DNA of 64,000 nt from assembly GCA_009617715.1 (NCBI GenBank), contig VTFK01000295.1:1-64000 (forward strand), read 5' to 3'. The notes under the pieces are model-generated. The model was given only the letters and a program-made list of their open reading frames with translations, ran no database searches and was not told the origin of the DNA. A program made the position numbers and the translations under genes. Origin of the DNA: Plectrocnemia conspersa. Taxonomy: Eukaryota > Arthropoda > Insecta > Trichoptera > Polycentropodidae. Each line of letters begins with the position of its first letter. Within the stretch, counting starts at the first letter, position 1. Positions 39,513 to 53,100 of this stretch are shown here, one piece after another.

Positions 39513-42500
39513 GTAGCAACAGCCAATAATCTGCTGGTACTTCATCTCGGCGCAGTCGGAGCGCTGCTGGGAGCTGTATCTCTAAGCGGTTGGATAGCAG
39601 GAGGTGCGACATGCTCATTGGGAGGTTTCCTGCATTCCTTGCTGCATCCTGTTGCTCTATGGACAATTTGTGGACTCAATTGTGACCGATACTGTGCCAT
39701 ATCGGCCCCATTGCATTATGCTGCTTTAGTTAGTCCGAAAAAGGTACAACAATTATTTTATAGACATCTCTATATCAGTGGCGTATCGTAAATTTTAAAA
39801 CAGGGGACTGAAAAATATATATTAAAAAAATATAAGATATGATCAATTTCACATTTACACTATTTTTTTATGTAATATTTCTCTATTTTAACCATACATT
39901 TATTTATTTTAAATCTTCCATTGTAACTTGACAAACATAAGTCCAATGCGTTACAAAGGGGTAAATCTGTACCAACTGTGTAAGTCAATCAGACATATTA
40001 ACTACCAAACAGTCTAAAGTCACAAAGAAAAATTGTGAAAAATATTGGAACAGGCATTTTTTATTAAAAAAGCAATAATAAATTTAATTAACCTATAACA
40101 TACCAAAAATAACTTGTACGATTAAATTAACTGATGGTGGCACGATTGAGTAAATTGAAACTAATTTATTTATTAAAATTTCCAAATTATTGTATCGAAT
40201 ATACATTAATATACATTAGCTAATAGTAGAGGAGTAAATCTCTTTCTCAATTATGAATAATGATGAAATGGATAGCTCTCGAACTGACTGTGTTAACGCA
40301 AATATGGTATAATCCCTGCAAATCTGACCTGCGCTAACACATACGGACGACAGTCCTTAACAATTCACTACCACTCAGGTAGTGCCTCCGAGCTCTTGAA
40401 AAGTGCATAACTATTGCATTATTTATATTTAATATATTGTATGAATGAAAATTATACAGCCCTTTTGCGTTTCGAAATGAAAAAATGAGTGAAGTTATTA
40501 TATATGTGAGAATTGAAAATTGAAAATATACGATAAAAGAAAGTTTCATAGATTTCATACAAATAAACAAACAAAAAACAGGTTCTGGTGTTGAATTAGT
40601 GTAAGAAGTTATTGCAAAATTGGTGAAAGACGAGTTAAGAATGGTGCCATAAGAGATCAAGGCTATTTCATTTATTTTTTTTATTTTTATTGCAAATCTG
40701 ACCTTCATGTCTTGACAGGTTTTCCCAATGCGTTTTATTTAACATTTCACATACATACATACACAATACATAAACTCAAATACTCGCTCATATACATTCG
40801 TATTCATACACTCAACAGACATTATTTAAGATTCAAATTAAATGATATTTTTTTTAATATGGTGCGCACCTAAAATAAATGGGCACAATCGTGAAAGCAC
40901 TGACGTTCTGGCCGCAACGGTAAGAATAAGGGACGCGATCGCGACTCTGGGGCACTCTAAAACTCATATTGAAAGTCGCCAAGCTTTAACGAGTTGTCAA
41001 TACCACCCCTTAGCAACTTTCATTGAGTAGACGCTAAGCTGAGAATGGAATGAATTGTATTTCAACGCTCATATAAAAAAGGCACTAGGATACCCTATTG
41101 TAGAAATATCTGAAAAAAACTTTTAGTTCTCTCTAACAACAATGAGTATTTTGCTACTATGGCGCAATATTCAATACATAGGAATACAAAAAAAAATATT
41201 TTTCGTAATATAAAATTCATTAATCAGATTGATATTATTAAAGCCTATGACTACTTACATTTTATGTTTCACTATAACTACTTATATCATTGTAAATCAC
41301 ACTTTATTTTTATAATAACTATATTATTTATATTTTAATATTGTGTTGTGTGATATATATTTGTGTACCGGAAATCAAAAAATATTGATGACAGCACTGA
41401 CAAGTACCATGACCATGACATTCGCGTAAAACAGGATACCGATTGTGATTAAACTTTTACGCACTCGTGTCCATCGCCAGCAGTTAAAGATCTAATAAAA
41501 ATGGACATATATGCTTAAAAATTACAAACAATGAATACTTCAGAAAAACGTTAATTTATTGAACTGGCATTCTACTTAAATATTTTATAAAACCAAAGCT
41601 TTGTAGAAATATTTTTGTAGGTCCACATATTTATCTAATTTGAATACTTTGATCCCGAGAATTTAACTTTACGAGCAATTTAATGGAGAATATGTATCGC
41701 AGATTTGAAGCAATTACTGACAACGGTGACGACTAGACCATTTAATATAATAATAGTGACAACTTGACCACTTAATATAATACTGGCTTTCGTACTCGGC
41801 TTTGCTCAATATTACTCCCAGTTATATCGTAACATTCAATATTTCACAGGCAATGCTTTTGTTAAAGTAGTCTTTAGACAGCACATTTTATGCTCCGCTT
41901 GTTATCCTGCGACATAAAATTGACCATGATAAAAGCATTCTTCCCTCAATTCAATTCTTGTCAGATAAGTGCAAAATGGGGAATGAAAAAATATTAATTG
42001 CAGACGCACAAATCGATGAGATTCTAGAATTATAAATATTCACCTCTTTAATTTTAAAAACATTTACAATCAACAATGTTCCATTGGAGAGTTTCATTGA
42101 ACACAAATTTGTCAGAAGCATGAAATTTAGTTTGTGCATTCCTAAATTAAATAACTTTATTAACTTGTTAATTTATCAGAATGAACATGTCTTTCGTTGT
42201 ATTTAATATATGTTCCAAAAAATAAAAATGTGTGTTTTGAAAGCCTTACTTAAAAATACTGTATTGTTTAATTATCCAAGTTGCATTGACCTATAAATTT
42301 ATTTTGTAAAAATAGTATCGCTAGAGAGTGCAATGTGTTAAAAGCATCTTCCAAGCCCTCTGAGCTTAATGGAAATCATAGTAGATTATGTTTACGAAGA
42401 TTGCGTGTCAAAAATATGCGTTTTTAACCTGAATGTATGTGTGAAAGGACACTTATACACAAACAAATAAATTGACTTGTTTTTCGCTTTTTTTTATATA

Positions 42501-45500
42501 TGCATGTGTAAATATGCAATATCTTTTTAGGTATGAGAAGGGTTTAATTTTGAAATTGGCTGTTGAATTGACGAATAAGTAAATTGCAAATTTGCCACTT
42601 TTAAATATAGGGGGCCTGAAAATTTTTTTATCGGTGGCTTTGAAAGAGTAAATGTCAAAGAACTTTTTGAGTTATTATCCCATAATTGACTTCCATGGTA
42701 ATTTCTCTCTTCCTTTAAAATATAAAATAACTCTTGTTTTATTATATGTAAATTATATTATGCAAAATAAAAAATAGTTTTGTGAATAAAACAAAATATC
42801 TATTATACAATATAATTTATTTATTTATTTATTTATTTATTAAAATTATAACCATCGTGACCTGACAGGCAAACCTAATGCGTCACGATAGTCAAAAGTA
42901 CTAATACATCATAATACATACAAATATAAACAAGACAAAACAACAGACACAAATCACCTCAACAGGTGTGCATTGTCCCATACGAATTGAAATAATAATA
43001 ATACTATTAAAACCACCTTATTCATCAATTGTACTAAAGCATACAGTTGATCTTACAAAGCAAATCAAACAGTTTCCAAAACAATGGTTGGACCAAATCG
43101 GCAGATTTGGTCCAACATTTATCATACAGTACATTTATCATATAGTGCATTTATCATATAGTACATTTATCATATAGTACATTTATATCAAGAAAGTCTA
43201 ACGATACCTATCAGTACCCAATAATTATATTATATATCAGAGAAATGACCGCGCCGCCGCGGCCTGTCGGCCCCTTTTTTATGATAGGGATGGCTGGCGA
43301 AGTGAAAACAAAACTTTCTATTAGATGTACATTTTTATTTCCGACATATTTTTACTTATGCTTCGCTAAACATTGGTGCTAAATATTAGCAATAAGTAAG
43401 TCTCAATAATTATTAATTTTAATAAAATACGTATTTGAAAAAAATTCACGAAATGTATTTTTATTAAAAAAAATATATTTTATTTGAAAATAATTCAATC
43501 TTTTTTTTGTTACAAACTATAGAGAGGTGTATTCGACGATATTATTAAAATGGTAATACGCGAAATTATTTTTTTCACGGTTTTTGGTGGAATCTATCTA
43601 CCGTGTAAAAAAATATGTCATATGTCATGTTATTTGAAAAATTAAACCTATTGTGGTATATAAAATTGAGTAAAAAATGTTATAATGAAAACCCAATAAA
43701 TAAATTATTCATAGATACGTATTTTAATTAGGAAAAAAATAATATATACCATTTATCGCTTATGGACGGGACAAATATGGCTTTCGTCGCTAAAATTGTC
43801 CGAAACGTCTAATGTATTAGAATCTAATGAAGACTTTTAATTGTTATTTTTGTCCTGTGTTGTTGAATTTATTGTTATTAGGAAATCTGTTATCCGCTTC
43901 TGTGTTGTTTTTTTGTTTCACAAGTTGTTTCATACATTTCTTGCCAGCCATACAACTCTGCAGATCCCGTTGGAATTTTAAAGCTCGTTCTAAAACTGAG
44001 AATTGTTTTTTTTATTATCGTTTAATATATTCACCAAAATTTTGTCTGGACCGATGATGCAATTTACGAGTAAAATATATTTTTCAAACTAACGGTTATT
44101 CGCATCCGCTCTTTGTCGCTTCTTTGTACTATTTTTTCCATAACATAATTAATGCAATGCTTGTAGCTCTTTTTTTCTAAGTACAATATGACAAAATAAA
44201 ATCGAGGCAGAACAATTAATTCGTGTAAAAATATAGTATACGTTATTTTTAGTGGACCGTGTTAGTATCGTGTAAAAGAAAGTTGGTGTAATTAAAATAT
44301 TTTGACGGATGTTTTTTTTTAAATAAAACTTGAACGTAAATAGATATGAAAAATACATATATTTTTTTATTCTTGCAACATTTGAATATTATTACTTTTT
44401 ATTACCTCACAACATTGAGAATATACAAAATAGTTTCAAATTTTTAAAACATAATTTATTTTAAAATGCAAATCAATGATTTAAAAAAAAATCGCATATG
44501 TTAGGCCAAATTGTCTATGACTAAATTCAATATATCTCAAATTTATATAATATTACTTTTAACATGAGTAGAAATAAATAAGTACACGAGAGATAATTTT
44601 TTTGAAAATAAATAATATTGCGATATTCTTAAATTGATATATAATATGCAATAATATTAAAAAATCACATCTAAATCACATTTCTTAAATATGTCGCATT
44701 TTAAAACAGTCAATACGATAATACCGGTATTGACTGTTTTTTCTCTGTAATACCGGTATTATTGCAATCCCAATTTGCAATAATACAGAGATAGAATAAC
44801 AAAATTTACGAGATATCGTATATAGTATGATAGGTGTATATACAATAATACATAGCTAATAATGGTTATCTTCACTCCATTTCTTTTAACAGAGTCACTT
44901 TGAGGTCCATCCATTTCGTCATTATTCAGACGTGAAAAAGATATGACAACTTTGAGTGTACGTCCCCACCAATTTACCCTGAAATACAAGATACGGATTT
45001 ACGTTCGCTATACTTATCATTACTCCTGAAGAAAATATAAATTTTACTATTTATTGAAATAGGGAAGGTTTAAAGCTATCAAAATCAATAATATTTCAAT
45101 CGTTATCATACGCATGTATAGCGATAATAATTTGAAGACGTTCGTGCGCTGCGAGTGTCAGAATAACAATGAAGTATTTTGGAGCCTCAAAGTGACTTTG
45201 TTAAATGAAACGAAGTATAGTGTTACATTTGTTTGATTGTCTAATATATTTTATTTTTAATTTTAATTGCTTTATATTTTCCTCTATTTTTTTGATAATT
45301 ATTTTTGTAATTTGTGTATCATACCAATGTAAATTACTAAAATAATTGTAAAATATTTTTAAAACATGATTTTTTTAAATTAAAATCATATTGACATATT
45401 TACATTGTTTTTTATGTATATTGACGTAATAAGATGGTTAAGAAATTATACCTTTCACTTGCAGGTGGCTTGTGGATTACTATGCACTTGGGTTGCTGCT

Positions 45501-47180
45501 TTGGCTCTGAGTACGCCGCCTCTTCTCGGAACCATCACTTATAAACCCAGTCCTCCCATGGGTGGCTGCATTCCTGATTGGTCTCCTCCCGACGCTCTTT
45601 GGTACTGTGTGGTATACACAGTGTTCTCATTGTTGCTGCCGGCTATTCTCGTTTTAATTTGCAATCTCAAAGTAAGCTTTTACATCTCATTCAATAACCC
45701 AAAAATAAATTTGAACGACCCTTTAACATTCCAGGTGCTCATGATAGCGCGCTACCACCGTCATCGCATCGCTTCGGCCATCTACGAAGTCACTCTTTCG
45801 GCTCAAGTGACCATCACGCATCAGCGAAATCCATTCTTTGTGCCCACCGTGACGTCACCAAATGCTCCGAGAGTACGAAGCAGAAGTGCTTTCTCCACAG
45901 TCTTTCAACTGGTCGGCTCTTTCTTCATCCTTTACTTTCCCTATTACTTCGTCATCCTCTGGCAATCTATATCTTCGCTGATTCAAGCCGAAACCAACGG
46001 AAGAGCCGGAAACGTTAAGCTACCACCCCATATAATCACACTAGCTACGTCTTTCCTCACATGCTCGTCGCCAGTGAATGGAGTGCTATATGGAATCAAG
46101 AGCAAAACTCTTAGAAAGACGTTTCAAAACTATTGGAGGAAGAAGATGATGAAGAATGAGATGAACCAAGAATTGCAAGCACGCACGCCAAGTACGTGCG
46201 GATCCAGAAGACCTTCAATAACACCTTTAGGGATGATGAATAAACCTTGCCTACAAAGAAGATTATCAGAAGCACTTCTAGACGTAGGCAGATCGTACAA
46301 CAGTCCTAACAGAAACAATAAAATCAAGAGGATCGCTTCTGATCACACGTGGAAAACTGGAATCACGTTTAACGGACTAGATAGTCCTCCTCCCGTTCCA
46401 AAGGTTGAAAGAGCCATAGCGCATACATCGAGCTGCAACACTTTACAAGTGCCAAACGCTGAAGGAGATACAGCTATGCCTCAAGTCAAAGAAGACGAGG
46501 CTTACATATCGTTTAAAAGCTCTTTTAAAAGCCATGATCATAGCAATCCAAGAACTTCGGCTATACCCATTCCTAGACCAGCCGTGAGTACAGCAAATCT
46601 CATACTTCAAAGAGTATTTGGTTTGGATGGATTGGATGGTGTTCAAAACAGAAGAACAAGGCCAAGACCTCCCGCCACGTCGGCTCTGACAGCTAGACGC
46701 TCACCGCGTATTTTGATTACGAGAGCTTTTTCAGAAGAGAGTGACAAATCTCCTTCCATTCCAGGATCGCCAAATCGAGAGGCCATAATGAAAAAGTATT
46801 CGTGCTCAACTACAACTCTGTTGGAGAGGAAATGGAAAGCGCTGAGGGTCGAAGAGAGATCCAAGCCGGAGACGGACAGCGATAGTGATTTTTGTGAGAC
46901 GCAAAAAGACGATAATACCAACACAGAAGCCATCGAAGACGAGAGCAGCGGAGACGCTAACAGCGACTCGAGTGGAGCTGAAGAAGAAGGAAGAAAATAT
47001 TCTTCTTTGGACGAGAAGGTCTCAAATAATAATGGTAGTGTAGCATTAGCGTCGGAGGAGCAATTGCTGCTCTCTTGGCCTACAACAAAGACGAAAATTC
47101 AAACATCTAGGCCTAACGGGATACTGACGAATTCGTCCAAGTCCCAATGCGTTAGAAATGACACAGAGACGATCGATTAA
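39513..47180 (+). CDS. Orphan class A (rhodopsin-like) GPCR, 5' end missing
   Basis: Exons 39513-39743, 45465-45671 and 45735-47180 have GT-AG borders and phase-0 junctions, giving 627 visible codons from TM2 to the stop. Visible landmarks are: TM2 (residues 4-25); the TM3 cysteine C34 with the ECL2 cysteine C112; the DRY motif at 58-60; TM5 with P136; a TM6 in which the usual CWxP is LYFP (212-215); and a TM7 with NGVLY (261-265) in place of NPxxY. A long Ser-rich, acidic cytoplasmic tail of about 350 residues follows. These changes suggest a divergent orphan receptor, loosely like the GPR21/52 or GPR161 groups; the ligand is unknown. The N-terminus and TM1 must lie on one or more upstream exons not found here. 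A 63-nt in-frame intron separates exons 2 and 3. Confidence 0.92.
40317..40704. repeat. 14-bp direct repeat bracketing about 360 bp
   Basis: TGCAAATCTGACCT occurs at 40317-40330 and at 40691-40704. The interval could be a short retroposon with its target duplication, ending in a T-rich tract at 40664-40690. However, the second copy adjoins a sequence shared with two other retroposon ends, so the 14-mer may instead belong to a repeat family. Confidence 0.4.
42817..42900 (-). mobile_element. 3' end of a LINE or SINE with (AAAT)n tail
   Basis: On the minus strand a body containing CGTGACGCATTAGGTTTGCC and TGTCAGGTCACGAT runs into a (AAAT)n-type tail. Similar endings occur at 39896-39955 and 40664-40735, with the same CCAATGCGT and TTGACA words in plus-strand reading. 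This is the appearance of non-LTR retroposon 3' ends with simple-repeat tails. No reverse transcriptase is visible, so LINE and SINE cannot be separated. Confidence 0.5.
43088..43188. repeat. 12-bp palindrome plus 16-bp minisatellite
   Basis: TTGGACCAAATC (43088-43099) and GATTTGGTCCAA (43104-43115) are exact complements around GGCA. Directly after come about four and a half tandem copies of ACATTTATCATATAGT (43115-43188), differing at one or two positions. Confidence 0.9.
45672..45734 (+). other. 63-nt receptor mini-intron, in frame and stop-free
   Basis: GTAAGC donor and TTCCAG acceptor bound a segment of exactly 21 codons with no stop. Splicing joins LICNLK to VLMIARYH at the start of the third cytoplasmic loop. 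Retention would insert 21 polar residues (beginning VSFYISFNNPK) there. It is AT-richer than the exons on either side, as expected for an intron. Confidence 0.8.
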
Positions 47181-47391
47181 ATCCGACGTTAACACATAAA
47201 TGATATTTTTATAACATTTACATACATCAATCACAGATTCTATTTTATATATCTGATGAAAAAACATATCTATGGGAAAAAATCTGAAATTTTAAAGCAT
47301 ATATTTTGGTTGAAGAAATTCATAATACAAACATACACATTTATTTTTAGAATTATTAAAACTCTAAATGACCAACTCTTGCGTAAAATAG

Positions 47392-47397
47392 AATAAA
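47392..47397 (+). promoter_or_regulatory. Candidate poly(A) signal of the receptor gene
   Basis: AATAAA about 210 bp past the stop codon. Other AATAAA words further on (for example near 48587) are equally possible in such AT-rich DNA. Confidence 0.4.
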
Positions 47398-47399
47398 CT

Positions 47400-50030
47400 T
47401 AAATGGTACCGGAAAGGAATCCATTTTTTTCAAGCTTATCTTTTTGGAATGATTTTTTTAGTAATATTACTCATGCGTTAATATTCAAATACTATTTTAA
47501 ACATTCCATGAATTCAAGAGGTTAAATAATATTTTTTAAGCCATTAAAAATGGATTTCTTTTTAATGCCCTCAATATATATATATTATATAATACGATCC
47601 GAATTATTATATAATTTAATAATATTTTATATCTACGATACACTGTTTTAATTTTAGTTGCTAGTATATAGTTCATTCCAAAGATGTTACGAAACGCTTA
47701 AAATATACATATATGTTTCTAGTCCATTAAGTATTTTTTTCCTGTTATATAGATCTACATATATATATAATAGTATGAAATTATAAAATTGTTATAGGTG
47801 TTACAAATACACCATAAATGTATGTATATGATATTATTGTGTTGAATCGATGTATCAATAATAACAACCAAGTTTAGAATTATTTTTCTAGTCGCTTTAT
47901 TTACGTGTGTGATATATATTTTGTATTATAATTATGTATGTTATAGTCATGGACTTGAACCATTTTGAACAAAAGGGTAACCTATATACATATATGTACG
48001 ATGTACACTATCGAAGATATTATTTATTAAAATATAATAAAACTGACCTAATGTGTAACTACAAATCGTTGCCAACTCTATATAGGACGAAAAGGTTACC
48101 TCGATTTATATAGTATAAAAATGTATTTATTATATTAGAATAATTATTTTAACGTGGTGCGGTGTGCATTTAATAATATTTTTTGAGATTGTAAACCATA
48201 TTTGATCTCATTATTATATATTACGTATATATATTTTATAAAGATCTTTCTCTTAGAAGTGTTCTTTGAAGGTTGCTTCATAAAGATGCAAGGCTTATCT
48301 TTGTAAACAAGGAACCTATTTTTTCATTTGAAGTGAAAAAATACCGTTTTCCAATCTACAACACACATTGGCACAATACTGTAAACATTTATTGGCTTTA
48401 TGTTTATATAACGTAGATAGAAAATAATGTATTTCACATAAGTTGAACCAATATTTATCATGATAAGGCTCTCTTGAAAGTAATGAAAAGGGAATAAAAA
48501 ATGTTCCATCCCGTAGATTTATCTAAAATATATATTGCAACCTTCATAAGACTATATACACTTTTGTAGTAAACTAATTTGCACAAATAAAATAGAAATG
48601 TGCTGGACACGTTTCGTATGTTTTGTTATACTTATATTTGTATTTATTATATTATATTTTTATGTTATAGAAATATAATATTATTTTTATTAAAGACAGT
48701 AAAGTACACAGTTGATGCAGAATGTATAAATATTTTTCAAATAAAAATGAATGCCAAAATTCTTTCTCTAAAGTTTTTTTTGCCTTTGTATTATACAATA
48801 TAAAACAATCGTGTAATAATCATTGAACTTTATATCATAAAGATATTATACTTTTATTATTGTAATATGCTATATGTATTTCGTAAGACAATCTCTTGAG
48901 TATAAAACACACAAAGTGTTAAATTGCAAGAGATTCTCAACCAGTTCTTATGACAGATAATTAATTTAAACTAAAAATGTGTGTCGTGTAATAAATAAAT
49001 ATATATATACGTTACTTAAAAAATATGATTTTAAATCACATGTATTGGAGTAAACGTAAGCTTAAGCTAGTAAACATCACATAATTAAATCCTAATCTAT
49101 GATGATTTATTAATAAAATACTGCCTATAACCATCATAGTTAACTATATTAGATGAAATTGTAGGTATTTCATCATAAATAGTACAAAAATGCGTAATTT
49201 ATTCAACAAAACTTATTAAAATAACATATTTGTCTTTCTTAGTATTAATGTCGTTTAATATATTCTAAATAAATAATATTAAACAATACCAGATAAATCA
49301 CTTGTGATGTCATCAGAAAAAATATATCAATCACATTAAGTATATTAATGATTTTTATATTTTACAAATATCAACTTCTTAGCCTTTTTTTATTACTGTG
49401 GAATATAAATAGAGCAAGATTAAATTTATATAAAGATTTAGTACTTAAATTTCTTAGATAAATACAAATAAAAATAAATTGCTTTTTTGTATTTTGAGCA
49501 AATAAACGTTAATAATTAGATATATTGCACGGACCTCCAAATAACACATCCGTCATAAGATTAAGTATCGCCAAAACTACTCTTTGTTTGGAAAGGATAA
49601 ATAAGAACACATTAGATGGGACATTTACAGGAAAATGACAGAGATTCAAAATAATAAGTATAGTTTACAAGTCAAAGCTAATGAAATAAAAAGCTTCTGT
49701 ACATAAACTATAAGGCATGTTAAGTATAAGATTTTTTGCTGATGAAGAAAGTGAGCTGAAACTCGAGAATTATACTCTATCAAATATATGAGAGATAAAA
49801 TGTATATATATATATTTTCTAATTGAAATATAAGTAAAAAAAATATGAAATCCTTACCTGCCTAACTATATGATCAAAAACAGTAAGCTGTATAAAGTGA
49901 GTATATAATCTAACATTACCATCAATTATATTGTGTCATGATGACTTGATACTATTTTTTATATGTTTGCATTCGAGCAAGACATCAATAATTGAAACAT
50001 TATTACTGACAATTAGAGCAATTGCGGCAA
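47400..50030. other. Receptor 3' flank and intergenic DNA
   Basis: AT-rich sequence between the receptor stop and the proposed start of the transpeptidase gene. It probably includes the receptor 3' UTR. No other feature was recognised. Confidence 0.5.
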
Positions 50031-50059
50031 ACTTGAACCGCTTCAATGGTTTGTTACCA

Positions 50060-50193
50060 CTGAACGCTAGGACCACTAACTTACTTTATCAAAGGCAGGA
50101 CTGAGCAGTCAGTCAGTCCATCGGCGACCGGTCACCTGTCAGACGTGATCACAAATATATATTTTAGTGATCTGACGAACGTCAAAATAATAA
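50060..50193 (+). promoter_or_regulatory. Proposed promoter and 5' UTR exon of the GGT gene
   Basis: A GC-richer patch in AT-rich DNA carries overlapping TCAGT words (GCAGTCAGTCAGTCC at about 50106-50120), which match the arthropod initiator. It is followed by a non-coding segment ending at a consensus donor, AATAATAA|GTAAGT, at 50193/50194. The next exon with an acceptor in the same gene is at 54008. The assignment as exon 1 rests on position and signals only; no transcript evidence is available. Confidence 0.55.
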
Positions 50194-53100
50194 GTAAGTA
50201 AAATTTATATAATATATCATTTATTAAATCATTTTTTATTATATTTATTAGCAACAAAATGCTAATAAATATTTGCGAAGACAGAAGATCATTTAACATC
50301 GATAGTATAATAGAATTGTTTTAGCATATATTTATATTTTTTATTGTAATAATAATATATTAGTCGATATAAAAAAAACATCATACAAACAATACTTTCA
50401 ATACAGTTTTTATAAACTTTCATTTTAAATTATATCGTAACGCTGTAATAGCGTTACAAAATACGTTCATGCTTTAAAAAAGTTAATCTAAAATATATGT
50501 ATGACAATATTAACAATTTGCTTTGGTATATGTTGCAAATTTACGAGTTAGCTACATAATTATTTAAACAAACGTTAGTTAACGATCGACCTTCAAATAT
50601 TTCCAAATTATATGACTGCAAAAAAAATAGGAAAAAAAAATTTTAAGATGACCTTTGAATTCCAAGAATGGCGTATTATTTGTGTACTACACACGTGAGA
50701 CAGGATTAGCTTATATATTATATAATATATACACATATATATATATATAGTATACATAACTCAAGCCTTTTATTACTATTCAACAATCGTGTAATTTAAA
50801 GAATGGGTCAATATAGAGAGTGAAGGATATGACAAATTAAAAAATATATTTTTAATATAAATTGCTGCTATTTAGAAGCTATGTGTGAAGCACAAATGCA
50901 ATCATTTTTTACTTGCCATTTTGTTCTACACTCCATTATAGTATAAAAAGTTTTCAAATTCTGTTTAACTTTTTAGTCGATGTTGCAAATTATTGCGACA
51001 TTTTATTTGTGCTTCTATAGCTATTATTTTCTTGTAATATTCATCTTATTTTTAGTTTGTCAAAACCTGTGTATTTTATAATAATACTAAAAGTCATTCA
51101 TAATTAATATTTTCCCGGATAGTTTTTAGGCTACAATAAAAAAAATGATCAAAATTTGTATAAAATTGCTAAATGATAATTTGAGGAAATAGTATTTTTA
51201 TTTCTATCTGTAAGATATTTTCGTGATGAACGATTTATTATAAAAAACTATTTATACTATTTAAAATATTTGTATTAATAATTTATTTAATCACTATATT
51301 TATTTTTATTAAATTTTTGATGTTTTTGTAATTATAATTACATTACTCCAATAGTTTATTAATTACTTATTTCATTGATTTTAAATTATCGCTCTTAAAA
51401 ATTATCAAATAGCTCAAGCTATTTTCTTTGAGGTTTTTATGTTTTCATATGTGGTTTTAATAATATATTTAACTGTAAATTACTCGCGTTATTTCATTAC
51501 CGCGGATATTATCAATATAAATGTATTCACAATGACATTGTTTTAGTTAAGCTTTCTTTACTGCGAATATTATCTATATCAAAGTAAAACAATAGAATGT
51601 ATTCACAATGGATTAAATTTATAATAATACAATGCTTAAAAAATCTTAGAAATTCAATCAAACACTTGCTATATTTATCCCGATTTATATTAAATATATA
51701 CTTTGTATTATATCTTAAAAATAGCTAGAATGTAACTTGAACCTATTTTTATTTTTATTTAATTTATATATTTACAAACCGAGTTTCTCTTTAAATTGTA
51801 TAAGATATCCAGCATCCCATTCGATAACCACGTTTTGGGTAAGGCAGAAAAAACCAGACACGAACGAGTGCTACATAATAGCCATAGCAATCATGCCCCA
51901 TTATGCTATCTTTGAAGTCCATAATTTCCTATCGATTTTTTTGCCTGTGCATATATTATAGACATTATATAAACCGCAACAATCCAATTACATTTTAATT
52001 GTTCCCGACTTGAATAGCTATTTTTCCAATAAAACTAATTTCTCAAATCAATTATCAACATAAACTTATCTTTATCCATTCCAAGTATACAATTGTTAAA
52101 TATATACTTAAGGAAAAATATATATAAAAATTGTTTTATTTTGTAATTTTCCAAGAACAAAGTTGCTACAAAAAAATTATAAAGAAATCAATTGAAATTT
52201 TTTTCCTCATTATATATATAGCTAAATTATTATTCATGAAAAATGACCTCATTATTATAATTTACAAAGTTCATTTTTAGACACTTTCTTCAAATATCTA
52301 CAAAGTTTATGAGCCACATTACAAATAATTGTAATGTTTACATAAACTCTTAATTATGCGTAAATTTTCGCATGTGAATATAAAAATATAATTAATTTTT
52401 TTTTAAATATGTAAATATATGTGTGTTTAAAATAAATAGCACATGCCGTCTATCTGAAAATAAAAATATAAAAAAATGGTCTTATCTACTAATTGGTAAG
52501 AAAAACAATATCTTGCGACGCAAAACCACGTTTTGCGTACTAGTTTTTATTGATTTTATCTATGAACTTTAAAGTGACCTCAAGAGCAAAAGTTGACAAT
52601 ACTTAAAGCTCCGGGAAAAGTTAACGAGGTAACAAAGAGGACAATCAAGATAAATAATAAATGGGTACAATGAGAGTAGAGAATTATCTAAGTGATAATA
52701 AATGTATCTATATTAATTAAATACAGTACTTATATTATAACAATAACAATAAAAAGCGTATAAACTAAACTTTTGCCAGTGAAAAGCTTTAATTGAACAT
52801 ATAGAAAGTTCAATATAATATTATTTTCATTTTTTATCTGATATAGTTTGCTTCTTAGGAAAGAATATATCCTTCAGCCATTTGTATTAAAGTATAAATT
52901 GTCAGAAGAGTTTTAAATAGGTTTCTATTATACAATGAGTTGAAATATTTTAATAAATATATAGTACGTTAAACTATGGTTTATTTTATAGAAAATAAAT
53001 AATAAATTTTGGTCAAACTTTTCATTAAAAAGTTATTGTCTTAATATGCTATTTTGTATTATTTACTTTTAGACTAATTTTTTAATTGTAATATATTTTA

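Larger units (their letters stand above)
39744..45464 (+). other. Receptor intron, repeat-rich
   Basis: Bounded by AAG|gtacaa and ttgcag|GTG. It holds three copies of a retroposon end on the minus strand (near 39896, 40664 and 42817), a minisatellite (43115-43188), a 12-bp-arm palindrome (43088-43115), and a partial copy of the TAGGG MITE (44709-44771). Short open frames inside it show no recognisable protein. Confidence 0.7.

Noticed and set aside
40334..40708. A 124-codon minus-strand frame in the receptor intron
   Set aside because: It overlaps repeat-derived sequence bracketed by a 14-bp direct repeat, and the translation shows no recognisable domain.
46130..47267. Minus-strand open frames opposite the receptor's last exon
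   Set aside because: They are antisense shadows of a long, well-supported coding exon with clear GPCR and tail sequence on the plus strand.
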